6,160 nucleotides of DNA from assembly GCA_934643435.1 (NCBI GenBank), contig CAKUCJ010000078.1, forward strand, positions 1 to 6,160, given 5' to 3'. The notes beneath the pieces were generated by a model. The model worked only from the letters and a program-made list of their open reading frames with translations. It did not search any database and had not been told where the DNA came from. This DNA is from an uncultured Collinsella sp. (lineage in GTDB: Bacteria > Actinomycetota > Coriobacteriia > Coriobacteriales > Coriobacteriaceae). Made by a program: the position numbers and the translations under genes. Each line of letters starts with the position of its first letter. The stretch's first letter is position 1. Positions 1 to 6,160 of this stretch are shown here, piece by piece.

Positions 1-346
1 TCAGGGCGCTCAGGGATTGATGCAGCTGATGCCCGAGACGGCTCAGGATATGATTGCCAAGGGCCTTGTCGATGGTAGCGAGTATTCAGCCGACAACCTT
101 AACGATCCCGCTACGAACATCGAGTTTGGCTGTGCGTATCTTTCGTATCTTCTAACGTATTTTAACGGGTCGACTGACAGTGCCATTGCCGCCTATAACG
201 CCGGCATGGGCAATGTCGATGGGTGGGCGCAACAGAACACGTCGTTGCATAACGCGATCACCTTCCCCGAGACGCAGGCGTATCTGATTCGCGTCAATAA
301 CGCCTGGGTCCGCTACAAGACCCTTTATCCCGATCAGTTCGTATAG
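1..346 (+). CDS. Lytic transglycosylase SLT domain protein, C-terminal part (5' end outside window)
   Basis: This is the end of a soluble-lytic-transglycosylase (SLT, GH23-like) protein. Such enzymes cleave the MurNAc-GlcNAc bond of peptidoglycan outside the membrane, leaving a 1,6-anhydro end. The frame is open from the left edge (first whole codon at base 2) and gives 114 residues before the TAG stop. The visible part starts with the family core motif G-A-Q-G-L-M-Q-L-M-P. It then has the motif AYNAGMGNVDGW at about residues 63-74, and the typical ending with ET.AYL.RV...W.RYK.LYP. The catalytic glutamate normally lies just ahead of the GAxGLMQ motif and so falls outside the window, as would any signal peptide or membrane anchor. 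The ATG/TTG codons at 17-22 are internal to the motif and are not the start. It is in the same direction as uvrB, 51 bases upstream of it, with no terminator between them. Domain identity is secure; subfamily and full length cannot be told. Confidence 0.9.
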   Translation, partial: QGAQGLMQLMPETAQDMIAKGLVDGSEYSADNLNDPATNIEFGCAYLSYLLTYFNGSTDSAIAAYNAGMGNVDGWAQQNTSLHNAITFPETQAYLIRVNNAWVRYKTLYPDQFV

Positions 347-397
347 GACTATGCCTGCCGCCTGCGTATACTGCAGATATATGAGTTAGGAGTATCC
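347..397 (+). promoter_or_regulatory. Short gap before uvrB: possible -10 box and overlapping palindromes
   Basis: This 51-base gap holds no hairpin with a T-run, so uvrB may be read through from the transglycosylase gene. TATACT at 367-372 resembles a sigma-70 -10 box, but nothing like TTGACA lies 16-18 bases upstream. Two six-base palindromes overlap at 366-376 (GTATAC then CTGCAG), and CTGC/GCAG flank a 7-base centre at 362-376. I see neither the actinobacterial or Gram-positive type LexA box (GAAC-N4-GTTC) nor the E. coli type (CTGT-N8-ACAG), so SOS control of uvrB is not supported from this gap. The promoter call is weak. Confidence 0.25.
388..392 (+). promoter_or_regulatory. Ribosome binding site of uvrB (ATG start)
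   Basis: AGGAG lies five bases before the ATG at 398, a good Shine-Dalgarno match and spacing. It supports 398 as the start over the in-frame GTG at 464, although that codon also has GAGGG seven bases upstream (452-456). Confidence 0.7.
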
Positions 398-2638
398 ATG
401 GCGGAATTTGAAGTAGAGCGTGTTGGCGGAGAACTCAAGCGCTTTGGCGTTGAGGGCTCTGAGGTGCCGTTTGAGGTCGTGTCTCCATACGAGCCCGCTG
501 GTTCCCAGCCTAAGGCCATTGAGTCGCTTGTGCAGGGCGTGAGGGACGGAGATCGCTATCAGGTTTTGCTGGGCGTGACTGGTTCGGGCAAGACCTTTAC
601 GATGGCTAAGACCATCGAGGCTTTGGGTAAGCCGACACTGGTCATGGCTCCCAATAAAACCCTCGCCGCTCAACTTGCAAGCGAGCTCAAGGAATTTTTT
701 CCCAACAACGCCGTGGTCTATTTTGTGTCGTACTACGACTACTATCAGCCCGAGGCGTATGTGCCGCAAAGCGATACGTATATCGAGAAGGACTCCTCGA
801 TTAACGAAGAGGTCGAGATGCTGCGCCATCAGGCCACCGCATCGCTGCTTTCTCGACGCGATGTGATCGTCGTCGCATCGGTTTCGTGCATCTATGGCAT
901 TGGCTCTCCCGAGGACTATGCGGGTCTAGCGCCGAACGTCGACAAGAAGGTGCCGCTCGAGCGCGATGACTTTATCCATGCGCTCATTGATATTCAGTAC
1001 GATCGCAACGACTATGATTTGGCGCGCGGCACCTTCCGCGTGCGCGGTGATGTCGTTGACGTGTATCCGCCCTATGCCGAGCACCCGTTGCGCTTTGAGT
1101 TTTTTGGCGACGAGGTCGAGCTGATTGCCGAGATTGATGAGGTCACCGGTGAGATGCTGCGCGAATACGAAGCCATTCCGGTGTGGCCGGCCTCGCACTA
1201 CGTGACTGAGAAGCCTAAGGTCAAGGCGGCCCTGAAATCAATCAGCGAAGAGTGCGAGAAACGCGTGGCCGAGCTCAAGGCGACCGATAAGCTGCTCGAG
1301 GCACAGCGTCTGCAGCAGCGCACCGATTATGATCTCGAGATGCTCGAGACCATGGGCTTTTGCAACGGTATCGAGAACTACTCACGTCATCTGGACGGGC
1401 GCAAGCCGGGCGAGCCGCCGTTTACCCTGATCGATTACTTTCCCAAGGACATGCTCTGCATCATCGACGAGAGCCATGTGACGGTGCCGCAGATTCGCGG
1501 TATGCACGAAGGCGACCGTTCGCGTAAGGTGACGCTGGTGGAGCACGGTTTTCGTTTGCCCTCGGCACTCGATAACCGCCCGCTTCGTTTCGATGAGTTT
1601 GAGGCGAGGATTCCCCAGTTCATCTATGTTTCGGCCACGCCGGGTGACTATGAACTGCGTGTCAGCCAAAACGATGTTGAGCAGATTATTCGTCCGACCG
1701 GTCTGCTCGACCCCAAGATTGATGTGCGTCCAGTTCGCGGCCAGATTGACGACCTTGAGGACGAGATTCGCGAGCGGGTGGCTCGCAAGGAACGCGTGCT
1801 GGTGACGACGCTCACCAAGCGCATGGCAGAGGACCTGACCGACCATCTGCTTGATGCCGGCATTAAGGTCAATTACATGCACTCCGATACGGCGACGATG
1901 GATCGCGTCGAGATCCTGCGTACGCTGCGCGAGGGAAAGATTGATGTTCTCGTTGGCATCAACCTGCTTCGCGAGGGCCTGGACCTTCCCGAGGTCTCGC
2001 TGGTGGCAATTCTCGATGCCGACAAGGAGGGCTTCTTGCGCAACCGCCGTTCGCTGATTCAGACGATTGGCCGCGCGGCACGTAATGCCGACGGCGAAGT
2101 CATCATGTACGCAGACGTCGTGACCGATTCGATGAAAGAGGCCATCGAGGAGACGCAGCGCCGTCGCGAGATTCAGATGGCCTATAACGAAGAGCATGGC
2201 ATTGTGCCTAAGACGGTTCGCAAAGCCATTAACGACATCTCGAGCTTTATTGCCGAGGCCGAAAAGACCGTGGGCTCCAAGGGGCGCTCGAAAGGCGATT
2301 CGCTGGGTCACGGCGCGTTCTATACGCCCGATGAAAACGGCGAGGCTGCCGTGCCGGAGACGGTGGCGCCCGAACAGACACTTGCCGAGCAGCTCGAAGG
2401 GCTGCCGCATGACGAGCTCGTGCGAATCGTCGAGACCATGGAGGAAGACATGCGTAATGCTTCCGCCGCTATGGACTTTGAGGAGGCGGCGCGTCTGCGC
2501 GATGCCGTCGTTCAGATTCGGGCGATGCTCGAGGGCGCATCTGAGGACGAAACGATCGAGCGTTTGCGATCGCAGGCTCGCAAGGGCTCTACCTTTGCTT
2601 CGGGCAGAAAGCGCCAGGGCGCACGATTCAAGAAGTAA
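398..2638 (+). CDS. uvrB: UvrABC system protein B (excision nuclease subunit B)
   Basis: UvrB is the central factor of bacterial nucleotide excision repair in the cytoplasm. It is loaded on DNA by UvrA, verifies the lesion with its ATPase and beta-hairpin, and recruits UvrC for the dual incision. All hallmarks are visible in the 746 residues: Walker A GVTGSGKT at 59-66, the damage-probing hairpin [12 protein letters not shown] at 112-123, Walker B DESH at 357-360, SATPG at 412-416, helicase motif V ([14 protein letters not shown]) at 520-533, motif VI (QTIGRAARN) at 555-563, and a C-terminal UVR domain at about 674-708 that binds UvrC and UvrA. The usual length is about 660-690 residues. The excess comes from about 20 extra residues at the N-terminus, a longer linker (about 620-672) and a basic tail after the UVR domain (about 710-746, ending [11 protein letters not shown]). 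The ATG at 398 has a good ribosome binding site; GTG at 464 would give the canonical N-terminus. The gene is intact and is followed by a strong hairpin. Confidence 0.98.
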   Translation: MAEFEVERVGGELKRFGVEGSEVPFEVVSPYEPAGSQPKAIESLVQGVRDGDRYQVLLGVTGSGKTFTMAKTIEALGKPTLVMAPNKTLAAQLASELKEFFPNNAVVYFVSYYDYYQPEAYVPQSDTYIEKDSSINEEVEMLRHQATASLLSRRDVIVVASVSCIYGIGSPEDYAGLAPNVDKKVPLERDDFIHALIDIQYDRNDYDLARGTFRVRGDVVDVYPPYAEHPLRFEFFGDEVELIAEIDEVTGEMLREYEAIPVWPASHYVTEKPKVKAALKSISEECEKRVAELKATDKLLEAQRLQQRTDYDLEMLETMGFCNGIENYSRHLDGRKPGEPPFTLIDYFPKDMLCIIDESHVTVPQIRGMHEGDRSRKVTLVEHGFRLPSALDNRPLRFDEFEARIPQFIYVSATPGDYELRVSQNDVEQIIRPTGLLDPKIDVRPVRGQIDDLEDEIRERVARKERVLVTTLTKRMAEDLTDHLLDAGIKVNYMHSDTATMDRVEILRTLREGKIDVLVGINLLREGLDLPEVSLVAILDADKEGFLRNRRSLIQTIGRAARNADGEVIMYADVVTDSMKEAIEETQRRREIQMAYNEEHGIVPKTVRKAINDISSFIAEAEKTVGSKGRSKGDSLGHGAFYTPDENGEAAVPETVAPEQTLAEQLEGLPHDELVRIVETMEEDMRNASAAMDFEEAARLRDAVVQIRAMLEGASEDETIERLRSQARKGSTFASGRKRQGARFKK

Positions 2639-2641
2639 CGA

Positions 2642-2677
2642 ACAGGCCCCGAGTTCCCTGTGGAGCTCGGGGCCTGT
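2642..2677. terminator. Strong hairpin between convergent genes, probable bidirectional terminator
   Basis: The arms 2642-2653 and 2666-2677 (ACAGGCCCCGAG / CTCGGGGCCTGT) pair perfectly over 12 bases. In RNA of the + strand the stem continues inward to 2657/2662 through one U-G pair, giving 16 base pairs and a CUGU tetraloop. It starts four bases after the uvrB stop and lies 26 bases beyond the stop of the COG2509 gene on the other strand, so it can serve both. The T-run is poor on the + side (GTGTCATTC). On the - side there is a looser T-rich stretch (TCGTTACTTCTTG). The rest of the gap to 2703 holds nothing I can name. Confidence 0.8.
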
Positions 2678-2703
2678 GTCATTCGGGTGCGGGAGTTCGT
2701 GTG

Positions 2704-4344
2704 CTAGAGGTCTGCTATCAGTGCCTCAGCGCAACGGATGCCGTCGGTGGCGGCACTCATGATGCCTCCGGCATATCCGGCACCCTCGCCGCAAGGGTAA
2801 AGGCCCAGGGTCGACACGGCGTGGCATGCTCGATCGCGGGTGACGGTGACAGGCGAGCTCGAACGCGTCTCTACGCCAGTGAGGACCGCATCGGGGCGGT
2901 CATAGCCACGCAGCTTCTTACCGAGCAGGGGGATTCCCAAACGGAGCGATTCGACGATATGCTGCGGGAGGGCTTCATCGATTGCCGTCCAGGTCACGCC
3001 AAGTGGATAGGTGGGCTTCACCTTTCCGGGCGCCGTGCTGGGGCGTCCGGAAAGGAAATCTCCGACGAGCTGTGCCGGTGCGCTCCAGTTGGAGCCGCCC
3101 AGGCGATAGGCGGCCGCCTCGCAGGCGCGCTGGAGCTCAATACCTGCAAGCGGATCATCGCTGGGAAGATCGTCGGGCGTTACGTTAACGAGTAGGGCGG
3201 CATTCGCGTTGCGTCCGTCGCGGGCATTGAGGCTGGCGCCGTTGACACACAGATGGCCCTGCTCGGAAGAAGCCGCGACAACCTGCCCGCCGGGGCACAT
3301 GCAAAACGAGAACACGCTGCGATCGTTGGGAAGATGGGCGACAAGCTTGTAGGGGGCTGCACCGAGTGCCGGATGCCCTGCCGAAGTGCCATATTGGGCA
3401 CGGTCGATGTCGTGCTGCGGATGCTCGATGCGTACGCCCATGGCAAAGGTCTTTTGCGCGAGGGCAACGTTGCGTTCCTTGAGAAGCTCGAATACGTCGC
3501 GGGCGGAATGGCCACAGGCGAGAATGAGATGTTTTGTGGCGATTGTCTCGCTTGTGGTTTCTTGGGGCGGTTGGACATCGATGCCGGTGATGGCGCCGGA
3601 TGCATCGGTTCGAATATCGACGAGCCTCGTTCGATAACGGACAGTTCCACCGAGCTGCTCGATGTGTTGGGAAATGTTGGTGACGACGGTAGGGAGAATG
3701 TCGGAGCCAATGTGCGGCTTGGCGTCCCACAGGATGTCGCGAGGTGAGCCCGCTTCGACGAAGGTCTCAAGAATCAGTCGATGGGCAGGATTCTTGGTTC
3801 CCGTATTGAGCTTGCCGTCCGAGAAGGTCCCTGCGCCGCCCAGGCCAAATTGGATATTGCTTTCGGGGTCGAGGATGCGCTCCTTAAGAAAGAGATCAAT
3901 CGCTTTCGAGCGGCGAAGTGCGGGGTCGCCACGCTCGATGAGCAGGGGTTTCAGGCCCGCTTCGGCAAGGGTGAGGGCGGCGAAGAGACCGGCGCAACCG
4001 GCGCCGACAACGACGGGACGCTCCTTGGGTGCATTCGGGACAGGGCTGGGGAATGAAGGCGTCTCGCCGTTTACCATGCGGATGTGCGAGCGGTCACGCT
4101 CAGCAACGCTATCGATCGCCTCCTGTTCGAGGTGGGGGCCTGTCAGCTCAACTCGAAAACTCAAAATAAAATGGACGTCACGCTTTTTGCGGGCATCGAT
4201 AGACTTGCGATGGAGTTCAATAGATTCAATCTGGGAATCCTTGCATCTCAGGACTCGTTTGGCAGCGCGCCTGCCAACGGCAAGGCAGGCGGTTTCGTTG
4301 CCGGCCTCATCGAGTGACGCGTGGACTTGGGTGATTTCGATCAT
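2704..4344 (-). CDS. FAD-dependent dehydrogenase of the COG2509 family, function unassigned
   Basis: This is a 546-residue flavoprotein of the COG2509 'FAD-dependent dehydrogenase' type, widespread in bacteria but without a firmly assigned substrate. Residues 1-100 form the family's N-terminal region, with the basic stretch RRAAKRVLR (25-33) followed by the segment ELHRKSIDARKK (43-54). The Rossmann dinucleotide-binding motif GAGCAG is at 114-119, preceded by VVV and followed by an acidic strand end (LLIERG, 134-139). GGAGTFSDGKLNTG at 169-182 is a family signature. FCMCPGGQVV at 347-356 and LYPCGEGAGYAGGI at 515-528 belong to the C-terminal part; the latter is the second FAD contact. No signal peptide or membrane segment is seen, so it is cytoplasmic. 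The frame stays open upstream to 4515, but the start at 4344 is chosen because AAGGAG lies six bases before it and the extra 57 residues would overlap the preceding gene and a terminator. The family is clear; the reaction is unknown. Confidence 0.88.
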   Translation of the reverse strand: MIEITQVHASLDEAGNETACLAVGRRAAKRVLRCKDSQIESIELHRKSIDARKKRDVHFILSFRVELTGPHLEQEAIDSVAERDRSHIRMVNGETPSFPSPVPNAPKERPVVVGAGCAGLFAALTLAEAGLKPLLIERGDPALRRSKAIDLFLKERILDPESNIQFGLGGAGTFSDGKLNTGTKNPAHRLILETFVEAGSPRDILWDAKPHIGSDILPTVVTNISQHIEQLGGTVRYRTRLVDIRTDASGAITGIDVQPPQETTSETIATKHLILACGHSARDVFELLKERNVALAQKTFAMGVRIEHPQHDIDRAQYGTSAGHPALGAAPYKLVAHLPNDRSVFSFCMCPGGQVVAASSEQGHLCVNGASLNARDGRNANAALLVNVTPDDLPSDDPLAGIELQRACEAAAYRLGGSNWSAPAQLVGDFLSGRPSTAPGKVKPTYPLGVTWTAIDEALPQHIVESLRLGIPLLGKKLRGYDRPDAVLTGVETRSSSPVTVTRDRACHAVSTLGLYPCGEGAGYAGGIMSAATDGIRCAEALIADL

Positions 4345-4350
4345 CGAGGT

Positions 4351-4356
4351 CTCCTT
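4351..4356 (-). promoter_or_regulatory. Ribosome binding site fixing the start of the COG2509 gene
   Basis: Read on the - strand this is AAGGAG, six bases before the ATG at 4344. It is the best Shine-Dalgarno sequence in the window and decides against the longer open frame that begins at 4515. Confidence 0.85.
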
Positions 4357-4370
4357 AGATGCAAGAAAGA

Positions 4371-4394
4371 GGCCGTCCGGTGTCCCAGACGGCC
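4371..4394 (-). terminator. Intrinsic terminator after the COG2081 gene, in the leader of the COG2509 gene
   Basis: On the - strand GGCCGTC and GACGGCC pair over seven bases. The RNA stem continues through a U-G pair and two G-C pairs to a GACA tetraloop, ten base pairs in all. It is followed at once by TCTTTCTT (4370-4363), a usable U-tract. It lies about 30 bases past the TAG of the COG2081 gene and about 14 bases before the ribosome binding site of the COG2509 gene. It could end the mrp-COG2081 transcript or attenuate the downstream gene. Confidence 0.75.
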
Positions 4395-4407
4395 CGAATG
4401 CGTTTTG

Positions 4408-4413
4408 ATTATA
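4408..4413 (-). promoter_or_regulatory. Possible -10 box (TATAAT) for the COG2509 gene
   Basis: A perfect TATAAT stands on the - strand in the AT-rich part of the 79-base gap, 13 bases upstream of the terminator hairpin. A transcript from it would start near 4400 and begin almost at once with the hairpin. The hexamers 15-19 bases upstream (for example CAGCAA) do not resemble TTGACA and there is no TGn extension, so promoter activity is uncertain. Confidence 0.35.
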
Positions 4414-4423
4414 GACTGCGCGG

Positions 4424-5695
4424 CTACAGGTTGCTGGCAGCGCGAATGCCCGAGATCCAGGCCCATGCAAGGTTAAAGCCGCCACAATCGGCATCGATAT
4501 CGAGTGCCTCGCCACAGATGTAGAGTGGGGCGCCGGCCGCGTTGTTCACGCAGAGGCTGGGAGCCGAGACGCTCTCGATGGGCACGCCGCCGCGCGTGAC
4601 CTGGGCCGACCGCTCCTCTGTCGTCCCCTCGACGAGCAGCTTAAAGTGCTTGAGGATCGAGACGAGATGGATGACATCGTGCGACCCAGGATGGCACTGC
4701 TCGAATGCGGTGCAGACGACGTGAGAGAGCTGCGGGGCAAGCATACCGTCGAGCCAGCGGGGATCGCGGGGCGAAAAGTCGCCGAGCAGCTCAACTCGCT
4801 GGTTGAGCATATCGAGCAGCTCGCCTTTGGACAGGTCGGGGAAGACGTCAAGCAGAATCGTGTCGCCGTGCTGGACACGACGGGAGAGATTGAAGACGGC
4901 AACGCCCGAGATACCAAAGGTGCGGAAGAGCATCTCGCCGTCTTCGTGCCAGAGCTCCTCATGATCGCGGGCGAGCGTCAAGCGAGCGCGGACGCGCAAG
5001 CCGTCCAGCGTCTTGAGCGCCGCCTGGTCGCCGACGACCGATGCCGACACAGGGCAGAGGACGGGGTGCTGCGGCGTGAGGGGAAGATCGAACGCCTCCG
5101 CGATGTCGGCGATGCTGCCGCCCGTGGCGATAATCACAGCCTTTGCTTGCAACGTCTCGTTCTTGCGAGGAGTGTCGGCGAGCGCCTTCCGAAGCGAGCG
5201 GACCTCCGTTTTTCGGTCGTCGTGCTTTTTTGCCTTGAGTGCCCGCGCGGGACGATCTATCTGGAGCGCCCAGCCCTTGGGGGATTTGGATGCCAAGGCA
5301 ACGCTTGCTGCGCAGATCAAGGTGATGCCCAGGCGATTGCAGGCGTTGAGAAGCGCGTCGCGTACCGATTCGGCGCGAAGGGAGCGCGGATACAGGCGGC
5401 CTTCCTCGGAGGTCGTCATGATGCCCAGCGAGGAGAAGAAACTGTCGAGCTCTTGCTCGGGCCGGGCGCCCATGACGGACTCAACAAACGCGGGATGGTT
5501 GTACCGCTGGAAATCAATTGATTCGTTCGAAAGGTTGCATCGTCCGTTGCCGGTCGCGAGGAGCTTAAGGCCGCAGGCGACATCGCGCTCAACGATGCAG
5601 GCGCTTTTGCCTGCGCGTGCGGCCGTAATGGCGGCGGCGAGACCCGAGGCCCCGCCGCCGATTACCAAGACGTCATAGAAGGCGTTTGCGTTCAC
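4424..5695 (-). CDS. NAD(P)/FAD-dependent oxidoreductase, COG2081 (HI0933/YhiN/BaiN-like) family
   Basis: This is a 423-residue cytoplasmic flavoprotein of the HI0933-like family. Members are annotated variously as aminoacetone oxidase-family enzymes, YhiN, or BaiN (a bile-acid reductase of clostridia), so the name does not fix the substrate. Visible motifs are the FAD-binding GGGASG at 13-18 after DVLVI, the family signature KLLATGNGRCNLSN at 44-57, IIATGG at 188-193, GEMLFRTFGISGVAVFNLSR at 253-272, TRGGV at 367-371, and the C-terminal FAD motif LYICGEALDIDADCGGFNLAWAWISG at 391-416. A lysine/arginine-rich insertion of roughly 30 residues (about 150-182) precedes IIATGG and looks longer than usual. 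The start is GTG at 5695, directly touching the TAA of the upstream mrp gene and served by GAGG at 5704-5701. This N-terminus puts the GxGxxG motif where the family has it. The gene ends 30 bases before a terminator hairpin. The family is sure; the substrate is not known. Confidence 0.9.
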   Translation of the reverse strand: MNANAFYDVLVIGGGASGLAAAITAARAGKSACIVERDVACGLKLLATGNGRCNLSNESIDFQRYNHPAFVESVMGARPEQELDSFFSSLGIMTTSEEGRLYPRSLRAESVRDALLNACNRLGITLICAASVALASKSPKGWALQIDRPARALKAKKHDDRKTEVRSLRKALADTPRKNETLQAKAVIIATGGSIADIAEAFDLPLTPQHPVLCPVSASVVGDQAALKTLDGLRVRARLTLARDHEELWHEDGEMLFRTFGISGVAVFNLSRRVQHGDTILLDVFPDLSKGELLDMLNQRVELLGDFSPRDPRWLDGMLAPQLSHVVCTAFEQCHPGSHDVIHLVSILKHFKLLVEGTTEERSAQVTRGGVPIESVSAPSLCVNNAAGAPLYICGEALDIDADCGGFNLAWAWISGIRAASNL

Positions 5696-6160
5696 TTAGG
5701 CCTCGTCGGTTTCGTGCGGGGCAATGGCCTCGACGGCAGAGACGGCCTGGGGCAGCATGCCATTGGGCAGCGCGGTCTCAACTTCGCCCTTATCGCAGGC
5801 CTCGGCGAGCGCCGGATTGATGGGGAGCTGGCCCAAGATCTCAAGGTTGTAGCGCTCGGCGACCTCGGGGAGCTTGCTCTTGCCAAAGACCTCGATCTTC
5901 TTGCCGCAATCGGGGCACTCGATATAGCTCATGTTCTCGACGATACCCAGAATGGGGACGTTCATCTTCTCGGCCATGTTGACCGCCTTGGCGACAATCA
6001 TCGAGACCAGATCCTGCGGGCTTGTGACGATGACGATGCCGTCGACCGGCAGCGACTGGAAGACGGTGAGCGCGACGTCGCCTGTTCCCGGAGGCATGTC
6101 GACCAGTAGGTAGTCGATGGGGCCCCACGAGGTCTCGCTCCAGAACTGCCTAATGGCGCC
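5696..6160 (-). CDS. mrp: Mrp/NBP35-family P-loop ATPase, Fe-S cluster carrier, C-terminal part (5' end outside window)
   Basis: Mrp (ApbC) proteins are cytoplasmic ATPases of the MinD/ParA-like P-loop class that bind Fe-S clusters and pass them to target proteins. The frame is open through the right edge and gives 154 residues to the TAA stop. Visible are DYLLVDMPPGTGDVALT at about 16-32 (the switch/Walker B region typical of Mrp), VTSPQDLV at 45-52, and NMSYIECPDCGKKIEVFG at 76-93, which has the CPxC cysteine pair that holds a bridging cluster in the dimer. The later part (LGQLPINPALAEACDKG) also fits the family. The Walker A motif lies before the window. The methionine at 6097 is inside DMPPGTGD and is not the start. 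The gene is immediately upstream of the COG2081 gene and abuts it without a gap. A cluster-carrier role is known for the family; the targets in this organism cannot be told. Confidence 0.93.
   Translation of the reverse strand, partial: GAIRQFWSETSWGPIDYLLVDMPPGTGDVALTVFQSLPVDGIVIVTSPQDLVSMIVAKAVNMAEKMNVPILGIVENMSYIECPDCGKKIEVFGKSKLPEVAERYNLEILGQLPINPALAEACDKGEVETALPNGMLPQAVSAVEAIAPHETDEA
5701..5704 (-). promoter_or_regulatory. Ribosome binding site for the COG2081 gene inside the end of mrp
   Basis: GAGG on the - strand lies five bases before the GTG start at 5695, within the last codons of mrp. Together with the abutting stop and start (TAAGTG) it points to translational coupling of the two genes. 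Confidence 0.55.

Noticed and set aside
1382..2410. A 342-codon open frame on the - strand inside uvrB
   Set aside because: It lies antisense to a fully supported uvrB coding region, shows no recognisable domain, and is explained by GC-rich codon bias leaving stops rare on the opposite strand.
2678..2703. A possible small RNA or second terminator element after the convergent hairpin
   Set aside because: The 26 bases show no stem, promoter box or T-run of their own.
3662..4408. A 248-codon open frame on the + strand opposite the COG2509 gene
   Set aside because: It is composed mainly of serine, arginine and alanine, as expected for antisense of GC-rich coding DNA, and lies fully opposite a recognised gene apart from its last bases.
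4345..4515. A 57-residue N-terminal extension of the COG2509 protein
   Set aside because: The frame is open, but it would overlap the end of the COG2081 gene and cross a terminator hairpin. The ATG at 4344 has an excellent ribosome binding site, and the family N-terminus starts there.
4646..5521. A 291-codon open frame on the + strand opposite the COG2081 gene
   Set aside because: The opposite strand carries unambiguous flavoprotein motifs throughout. This frame has no family features or good ribosome binding site and is a shadow.
5714..6109. A 131-codon open frame on the + strand opposite mrp
   Set aside because: It is antisense to clear Mrp motifs (DMPPGTGD, CPDC) and has no independent support.

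Overview
The window reads as ordinary chromosome from a fairly GC-rich bacterium. The UvrB sequence, the codon use and the gene types fit an actinobacterium of the Coriobacteriia (Collinsella-like). That assignment rests on recognition of the sequences only and is moderately confident. I see no tRNA, rRNA, CRISPR array, insertion sequence, phage gene or clear sign of horizontal transfer. Coding density is very high: the three intergenic gaps are 51, 65 and 79 bases.

Layout. On the + strand are the 3' end of a secreted-type lytic transglycosylase (1-346) and, after 51 bases, uvrB, the damage-recognition helicase of nucleotide excision repair (398-2638). A strong hairpin at 2642-2677 closes this side. 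Everything to its right is on the - strand and is read from the right edge leftwards: the C-terminal part of an Mrp/NBP35-type P-loop ATPase (5696-6160, running off the window), a COG2081 (HI0933/YhiN/BaiN-like) flavoprotein (4424-5695), and a COG2509 flavoprotein (2704-4344). The two transcription units converge on the hairpin.

How the genes relate. The Mrp stop codon directly abuts the GTG start of the COG2081 gene, so those two are probably translationally coupled. A good intrinsic terminator and a separate TATAAT box lie between the COG2081 gene and the COG2509 gene. The last gene may therefore have its own promoter or depend on readthrough. Mrp proteins carry or insert Fe-S clusters, and the two flavoproteins have Rossmann FAD-binding folds but no firmly assigned substrates. 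A shared redox role is possible but is inference.

I did not find a convincing new biological system. The points most worth a second look are the choice of start codon and the lineage-specific extensions of UvrB, the promoter/terminator overlap ahead of the COG2509 gene, and the conserved-looking but functionally open mrp-COG2081-COG2509 cluster.
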